Shown here one piece after another: positions 59,577-64,000 of a stretch of 64,000 nt of DNA (position 1 is its first letter; each line of letters begins with the position of its first letter). Source of the DNA: Leptolyngbya sp. Cla-17. Lineage in GTDB: Bacteria > Cyanobacteriota > Cyanobacteriia > Leptolyngbyales > Leptolyngbyaceae. The notes under the pieces were generated by a model. That model saw only the letters and a program-made list of their open reading frames with translations. It was not told the DNA's origin and ran no database searches. A program made the translations under genes and the position numbers. The stretch spans positions 1 through 64,000 of the forward strand of contig NZ_JAEVYN010000001.1 in assembly GCF_016807185.1 (NCBI RefSeq), given 5' to 3'.

Positions 59577-59941
59577 TTTTGGATAGGTAAGACAAGCGTA
59601 ACTACTTTTCCTGTAGCTAGCTTTGACTACAGCCACGGTTTCAGCGCGACTTTAAACCTACCAATACAGTGAAGCAGTTGCACAAAATTATTTTGCTTTA
59701 GCTTCGGTGAGGTTTGCCACCATTTCTCACTTCAGCTGTTAGCAATCCACGCAATAGCAACCCTTCAGGGCAGAAGAAGTAGATTGACTCTCTAAGTATT
59801 TGAAATCTTTAATCTATTTTTAAGAGAGGTTTGATAGTGAGTTTTGATTATCGACTCCAACTTTGAAACTCATCACTTAAATTTCTCATAACTACTTCCT
59901 ATTACTCGCACCTTTTCTCACTCCATATCCCTACTCCGCAC
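59577..59941. other. Intergenic region after the IS element, nothing recognised
   Basis: 365 bp downstream of DUF4079. It ends in a CTCCATATCCCTACTCCGCA run resembling the dispersed repeat. No gene, RNA or clear terminator is seen. Confidence 0.4.
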
Positions 59942-60658
59942 TTATTTCTGTGGTGCGGGTTCTGGACACTTCTTATTCACAAAGTCGCATTGATAGACAT
60001 GGGACTCCTGCCACGAAAGCGGAATTTCGAGTAAATCGCGGGTTCCGGTCACTCCTTGAGCAATAAAGAGCAATACGGCAACAGAATTTAAAGCTGCATG
60101 GGCAATGCGCCAACGCTGACTGCGGTCTTGGTAGATATCTTGGATGATTGCCAGAGAAAAAATCATTAATAGCGTGGCAGTCACCCCAAAGTAAAAATGG
60201 GAGACAAACCATTCATTATCTCGACGATAGATACCGTCTTGTAGGCTAAGAACCACGAGAGCCGCGCCGCATAAGGTCGCAAAAATTCCTCGCCAAAGCT
60301 TTTTCTGCACTCTGTAAAGCATTACTAGAGAGCCAATAGTGACCACATACATCAATAAGATCAAGATAAATTTGAATGGATCAGTGTTCCACAGTTGATC
60401 TTTCGCAATCTTGCTAAACATGGGGCGTGTGATGCCAAGTAGCTCTACTCCAACGACGGCTCCAGCTAGCCACCGTCCTAGTTTTAGGTGGTCTTGCCCC
60501 ACACCAGGCGGAATTATGCTCTTTCCCTCCCCAGCGACTTTGAGTCTACGTTCACGAGTCAACCACGCCATTCTTAGCACCATGCCGATGATAGGAAAGA
60601 CAACAGTAACCGCGATCGCCGGATGCACTAACCGCAGAACATCTGCAAAATCGAGCAT
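59942..60658 (-). CDS. DUF4079 membrane protein
   Basis: The 238-residue membrane protein has about six helices. It begins LRLVHPAIAVTVVFPIIGMV, with a conserved histidine at the helix start, followed by GQDHLKLGRWLAGAVVGVEL, EWFVSHFYFGVTATLLMIF and RWRIAHAALNSVAVLLFIAQ. Regularly placed histidines in the helices suggest heme b ligation, as in cytochrome b561-like proteins; this is inference. DUF4079 is cyanobacterial and plastid specific. A strong ribosome site (AAGGAGGTG) precedes the ATG. It is divergent from the Fur gene. Confidence 0.88.
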   Translation of the reverse strand: MLDFADVLRLVHPAIAVTVVFPIIGMVLRMAWLTRERRLKVAGEGKSIIPPGVGQDHLKLGRWLAGAVVGVELLGITRPMFSKIAKDQLWNTDPFKFILILLMYVVTIGSLVMLYRVQKKLWRGIFATLCGAALVVLSLQDGIYRRDNEWFVSHFYFGVTATLLMIFSLAIIQDIYQDRSQRWRIAHAALNSVAVLLFIAQGVTGTRDLLEIPLSWQESHVYQCDFVNKKCPEPAPQK

Positions 60659-61039
60659 ATTAGCACCTCCTTAAGTTCAGCTAGGCAATTTGAAACATCC
60701 AACTGGATAAAAGCTCGTTGTCTTTGCGTCACTTCTTCAAAGAAGTTTTCATCAAATTACAAGCTGATGGGAATTAAAATCATCAACTTAGCCTATGTCA
60801 TGAGCGCGATCGCATAGTTTTATCTTTAGCTTCTTTAAAGTATTAGCAAACTCAGAAAATGAAGAGTACCCTAGCGCATGTCCTCAGCACGGTCATTAAG
60901 TATGGATGGCTCACTCAAATCACATCAGATTAAGGCAAATCTCTGCAATATATTCTCAATAAGCTGTCTTCTTGAAATTGAATGACGTTAGAATTATGAT
61001 GTCAACATCAAATGCAAGCCTTATTTTCCAGAGGCGAAT
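60659..61039. other. Divergent promoter region of DUF4079 and the Fur gene
   Basis: 381 bp with AT-rich promoter-like sequence. A perfect 7-bp inverted repeat ACTTCTT-CA-AAGAAGT lies at 60731-60746, 73 bp upstream of the DUF4079 start. No clear iron-box match was found by eye. Confidence 0.4.
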
Positions 61040-61579
61040 ATGTTTTCCTACACGGCTGGTTCGCTCAAATCGGAATTAAATTCAAAAGGCTGGCGTTTGA
61101 CTCCTCAGCGGGAGACGATCCTACAGGTATTTCAAACTCTTCCTAGAGGAAATCACTTGAGTGCAGAAGAACTGCATGAAATATTAGGTCAGCGCGGAGA
61201 TCCAGTCAGCCTTTCTACGGTCTATCGCACCGTCAAATTAATGGCGCGCATGGGCATTTTGCGTGAACTTGAACTTGCTGAAGGTCATAAACATTATGAA
61301 TTAAACTCTGCTTCACCCCACCATCATCACCATTTAGTGTGTGTGCAATGTAACCGCACGATTGAGTTTGAAAATGACTCAATTTGGAAGCAAGGGCTAA
61401 AGCAAGTTGATAGGGCCGGATTTCAAATGATCGATTGCCAATTAACGATTTATACTATTTGCCCTGAAGCTCTTAGAATGGGCTGGCCCGCTTCCGTACC
61501 TAGCCATTGGATGTGTTCTCGTTCAATTGCTAGTGTTGCACCGACTGAAAAATCTGAAGTTCAAAATGTACAAACCTAG
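61040..61579 (+). CDS. Fur-family metal- or peroxide-responsive regulator
   Basis: The 179-residue regulator has a winged helix (GWRLTPQRETILQVFQTLPR, LSTVYRTVKLMARMGILREL) and the hinge metal site GHKHYEL with SPHHHHHLVC. The dimerisation domain has the first structural-zinc pair VCVQC, but the usual second CXXC near the end reads CPEA, with single later cysteines (MCSR). It is longer than standard Fur at the C terminus. It belongs to the Fur/PerR branch; iron, peroxide or another signal cannot be told apart by eye. A strong terminator follows. Confidence 0.9.
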   Translation: MFSYTAGSLKSELNSKGWRLTPQRETILQVFQTLPRGNHLSAEELHEILGQRGDPVSLSTVYRTVKLMARMGILRELELAEGHKHYELNSASPHHHHHLVCVQCNRTIEFENDSIWKQGLKQVDRAGFQMIDCQLTIYTICPEALRMGWPASVPSHWMCSRSIASVAPTEKSEVQNVQT

Positions 61580-61598
61580 TTTTCAAACTTAAACAACT

Positions 61599-61632
61599 AA
61601 AAGGCTCCTGTGTTAACACAGGAGCCTTTTTT
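61599..61632. terminator. Bidirectional intrinsic terminator between the Fur gene and psbC
   Basis: A 14-bp perfect stem, AAAAGGCTCCTGTG and CACAGGAGCCTTTT around a TTAA loop, is followed by further T on the plus strand and, read in reverse, by T on the minus strand. It serves two convergent genes. Confidence 0.93.
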
Positions 61633-61661
61633 GTGAAGATACAATCTCGCTTGACTAAAAG

Positions 61662-63050
61662 CTAGTCAAGATCTGGCATTGATAAAACCGCTTCATCTTC
61701 ACGATCAATTCCTCTCTCAAAGCCAGCCGCAGCCGCACGAGCGCGCCCTGCATGCCAGAGGTGGCCAACTAAGAAAAAGAATCCCATCAAAAAGTGAAAC
61801 GATGCTAACCATGCACGAGGAGACACGTAGTTAAATGAGTTAATCTCAGTTGCTACGCCACCCACAGAGTTGATGGAACCTAAAGGAGCATGAGTCATAT
61901 ACTCAGCCGCACGACGAGTTTGCCAAGGCTGAATATCATTCTTGATCTTGGTGAGGTCCAAACCATTAGGTCCACGCAAAGGCTCTAACCAAGGACCACG
62001 GAAGTCCCAAAAGCGCATGGTTTCTCCACCAAAAATGATTTCGCCAGTGGGTGATCGCATCAAGTATTTTCCCAAACCTGTTGGACCCTGTGCAGAACCC
62101 ACGTTTGCACCCAAGCGTTGGTCACGAACCAAAAAGGTCATTGCCTGAGCTTGAGAAGCTTCAGGACCCGTAGGACCATAGAACTCGCTAGGGTATGCAG
62201 TGTTGTTAAACCACACAAAACAAGCAGCAATTAGGCTCATCAACGACAAAGCGCCAATACTGTAAGACAAGTAAGCCTCGCCTGACCATACCAAAGCACG
62301 TCGTGCCCAACCAAAAGGCTTTGTCAAAATGTGCCAGACACCGCCAGCAATACAGATTAAACCCACCCAGATGTGACCACCAACAATATCTTCCAAATTA
62401 TCAACGCTAACGATCCAGCCATCGCCACCAAAAGGAGACTTAGCCAAATAGCCGAAGATAACAGCAGGATTTAAGGTGGGGTTGGTAACCACGCGAACAT
62501 CACCACCACCGGGTGCCCAAGTGTCATAAAGCCCACCAAAGAACATGGCTTTAGCGACTAGCAAAAATGCACCCAAGCCTAACAGAATCAGGTGATAACC
62601 AATAATGTTGGTCATCTGGTTTTTATCTTTCCAGTCGTAGCCAAAGAAGCTTGAATAGTCTTCCAAAACTTCAGGACCACGAATGGCATGATAAAGACCG
62701 CCAAATCCAAGCACAGCAGAGGAAATGAGATGAAGTACACCTACTACAAAGTAAGGAAAAATATCAATGACTTCGCCACCCGCACCAACGCCCCAGCCTT
62801 GACTGGCTAGATGAGGAAGTAATATCAAGCCCTGCTCATACATAGGCTTTTCTGGGACAAAGTGAGAAACCTCAAACAAGGTCATTGCACCAGCCCAGAA
62901 GACAATTAGACCCGCATGGGCAACATGAGCGCCCAGCAGTTTGCCGGAGAGATTAATTAAACGGGCGTTTCCAGACCACCAAGCAAACCCAGAGGATTGT
63001 TGGTCACGACCTGCGCCTACAAGCATTGAATTATTAGAGAGCGTTACCAC
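61662..63050 (-). CDS. psbC: Photosystem II CP43 chlorophyll-binding protein
   Basis: Inner antenna protein of photosystem II. The 462-residue protein has six helices and the large lumenal loop. GFAWWSGNARLINLSGKLLG and AHVAHAGLIVFWAGAMTLFE begin it, and the loop motif GETMRFWDFRGPWLEPLRGP contains the Glu and Arg near the Mn4CaO5 cluster. The start is GTG at 63050 (VTLSNNSMLVGAGRDQQ after it), inside psbD, with GAGGAGGTG 7 nt upstream; an in-frame extension further upstream is just the psbD shadow. The 17-bp overlap with psbD is conserved in cyanobacteria and chloroplasts. Confidence 0.98.
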   Translation of the reverse strand: MVTLSNNSMLVGAGRDQQSSGFAWWSGNARLINLSGKLLGAHVAHAGLIVFWAGAMTLFEVSHFVPEKPMYEQGLILLPHLASQGWGVGAGGEVIDIFPYFVVGVLHLISSAVLGFGGLYHAIRGPEVLEDYSSFFGYDWKDKNQMTNIIGYHLILLGLGAFLLVAKAMFFGGLYDTWAPGGGDVRVVTNPTLNPAVIFGYLAKSPFGGDGWIVSVDNLEDIVGGHIWVGLICIAGGVWHILTKPFGWARRALVWSGEAYLSYSIGALSLMSLIAACFVWFNNTAYPSEFYGPTGPEASQAQAMTFLVRDQRLGANVGSAQGPTGLGKYLMRSPTGEIIFGGETMRFWDFRGPWLEPLRGPNGLDLTKIKNDIQPWQTRRAAEYMTHAPLGSINSVGGVATEINSFNYVSPRAWLASFHFLMGFFFLVGHLWHAGRARAAAAGFERGIDREDEAVLSMPDLD

Positions 63051-64000
63051 GTGGAAGCACCTCCTCAGGGAAGATAAAGTTTTCGTGAATCTGGTCTTGA
63101 GGAGCCATCCAAGCGCGGATGCCTTCATTGAGCAGAATATTCTTGGTGTAGAACGTTTCAAACTCAGGGTCTTCCGCTGCCCGGATTTCCTGAGAAACAA
63201 AGTCATACGCTCTCAGGTTGAGCGCTAAACCGATGATACCAATCGATGCCATCCATAGTCCCGTGACTGGCACAAACAACATGAAGAAGTGCAACCAGCG
63301 TTTGTTGGAAAAGGCAATGCCAAAGATTTGTGACCAAAAGCGATTCGCGGTCACCATGGAGTAGGTTTCTTCGGCCTGAGTGGGCGAAAAAGCGGTGAAG
63401 GTGTTGGAGCCTTCGCCATCTTCAAATAAGGTGTTTTCAACGGTGGCTCCATGGATGGCGCAGAGCAATGCACCGCCCAAGATGCCGGCAACGCCCATCA
63501 TGTGGAAGGGGTTGAGGGTGAAGTTATGAAAGCCCTGAACAAACAGGATGAAGCGGAAGATGCCCGCTACGCCCAGGCTGGGTGCAAAGAACCAGCTCGA
63601 TTGGCCCAAGGGATAGATTAAGAAGACGGAGACAAACACAGCAATCGGTCCGGTGAACGCGATCGCGTTGTAAGGACGAATGCCCACCAAGCGAGCGATT
63701 TCGATTTGGCGCAGGCAGAAGCCGATGAGGGCGAATGCACCGTGCAGGGCAACGAAGGCCCAAAGACCGCCGAGTTGGAACCAGCGGGTCAGGTCACCTT
63801 GAGCTTCGGGTCCCCACAAGAACAGGAGGGAGTGCCCGAGGCTATCGGCGGGGGTAGAGACGGCTGCGGTCAGAAAGTTGCAGCCTTCTAGATAGGATGA
63901 TGCGAGTCCGTGGGTATACCAGGAGGTGACGAAGGTGGTGCCGGTTAGCCATCCGCCAATTGCCATGTAGGCGCAGGGGAATAGCAGTAAGCCGGACCAG
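63034..64000 (-). CDS. psbD: Photosystem II D2 reaction-centre protein (5' end outside the window)
   Basis: Core subunit that binds P680 chlorophyll, pheophytin and QA with D1. The window holds about 321 C-terminal residues; the frame runs through the right edge (WSGLLLFPCAYMAIGGWLTG), so about 30 N-terminal residues are missing. Key regions are visible: the redox-tyrosine D segment GAFALIGFCLRQIEIARLVG, histidine ligands in NPFHMMGVAGILGGALLCAI and NRFWSQIFGIAFSNKRWLHF, and the C terminus ending EEVLPRGNAL. It is co-transcribed with psbC, overlapping by 17 bp. Confidence 0.98.
   Translation of the reverse strand, partial: WSGLLLFPCAYMAIGGWLTGTTFVTSWYTHGLASSYLEGCNFLTAAVSTPADSLGHSLLFLWGPEAQGDLTRWFQLGGLWAFVALHGAFALIGFCLRQIEIARLVGIRPYNAIAFTGPIAVFVSVFLIYPLGQSSWFFAPSLGVAGIFRFILFVQGFHNFTLNPFHMMGVAGILGGALLCAIHGATVENTLFEDGEGSNTFTAFSPTQAEETYSMVTANRFWSQIFGIAFSNKRWLHFFMLFVPVTGLWMASIGIIGLALNLRAYDFVSQEIRAAEDPEFETFYTKNILLNEGIRAWMAPQDQIHENFIFPEEVLPRGNAL
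63058..63066 (-). promoter_or_regulatory. Ribosome-binding site inside psbD for psbC
   Basis: GAGGAGGTG on the minus strand lies 7 nt before the GTG at 63050, in the last codons of psbD. It decides the psbC start. Confidence 0.85.

Noticed and set aside
61599..61632. Considered as a riboswitch or attenuator for the Fur gene
   Set aside because: It lies after the stop codon between convergent genes and has the exact form of a bidirectional intrinsic terminator.
63051..63206. N-terminal extension of CP43 in the open frame
   Set aside because: It is the psbD 3' end read in another frame; the conserved GTG start with its ribosome site is at 63050.

Overview
The window is a 64 kb stretch of a cyanobacterial chromosome. 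The evidence is direct: the HIP1 octamer GCGATCGC occurs throughout. Genes restricted to or typical of cyanobacteria are present: psbD-psbC (photosystem II), a CO2-uptake NDH-1 cluster (ndhF3-ndhD3-cupA with cupS), a carotenoid-type oxidoreductase of the CruA/CruP group, DUF4079, DUF1802 and TIGR02450 proteins, and a SmtA/SmtB metallothionein system. Cotranscribed runs are short, and strand switches and AT-rich intergenic gaps are frequent, as in filamentous cyanobacteria. I cannot name the genus from the sequence alone.

Layout. 0-8 kb: argC, an SRPBCC protein, SirB1/TPR protein, CruP-like FAD protein, GNAT acetyltransferase, tRNA-Asp, a frameshifted small gene remnant, gltX and a small exported protein. 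7.8-11.3 kb: an NfeD/OB-fold membrane protein and two consecutive flotillins, probably one membrane-microdomain operon. 11.5-16.9 kb: hicB-hicA toxin-antitoxin pair, surE, a decayed IS630 element, NurA nuclease and a large unassigned membrane protein. 17-26.7 kb: a TpsB/Omp85-type outer membrane transporter, ligA, the smtA-smtB metal-resistance pair with its operator, a fragment of ffh, an adenylate-kinase-like P-loop protein, a GyrA/ParC subunit without a GyrA box, and a single-domain response regulator. 27-34 kb: a PEP-CTERM DUF4394 protein, aldo/keto reductase, rpiA, TPR protein, MOSC protein, a small coiled-coil protein, an intact IS630 element and a remnant of an AraC-type regulator.

34-44 kb: a histidine-rich polytopic membrane protein of unknown function, a YeaQ/GlsB-like membrane protein and a TIGR02466 oxygenase. 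These are followed by the inducible CO2-uptake cluster cupS / ndhF3-ndhD3-cupA, divergent from a LysR regulator of the CcmR/NdhR/CmpR type. 44-57.7 kb: an orphan MalG-type permease with a HAD phosphatase, several small exported or lipid-anchored proteins, DUF1802, a 2-oxoglutarate oxygenase, D-glycerate 3-kinase (photorespiration), an MscS channel, exbB-exbD, an orphan family-5 solute-binding protein and larB. 57.9-64 kb: a small molybdopterin oxidoreductase, a third IS630 element that needs a -1 frameshift, DUF4079, a Fur-family regulator, a strong bidirectional terminator, and psbC-psbD (psbD runs off the window).

Functional threads: inorganic carbon and photorespiration (NDH-1MS cluster plus regulator, glycerate kinase), photosystem II core, and metal handling (SmtAB, Fur, LarB, ExbBD). 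Genome decay and mobility also stand out. There are three unrelated IS630-family elements, each flanked by TA, and at least three gene remnants. A G/A-rich dispersed repeat has entered the reading frames of ligA (twice) and the gyrA-like gene. No CRISPR array or prophage is visible. No clear new multi-gene system is visible. The best candidates for undescribed biology are the histidine-rich membrane protein at 34.0-35.2 kb, the coding repeats, and the palindrome plus 31-residue membrane peptide near 49 kb.
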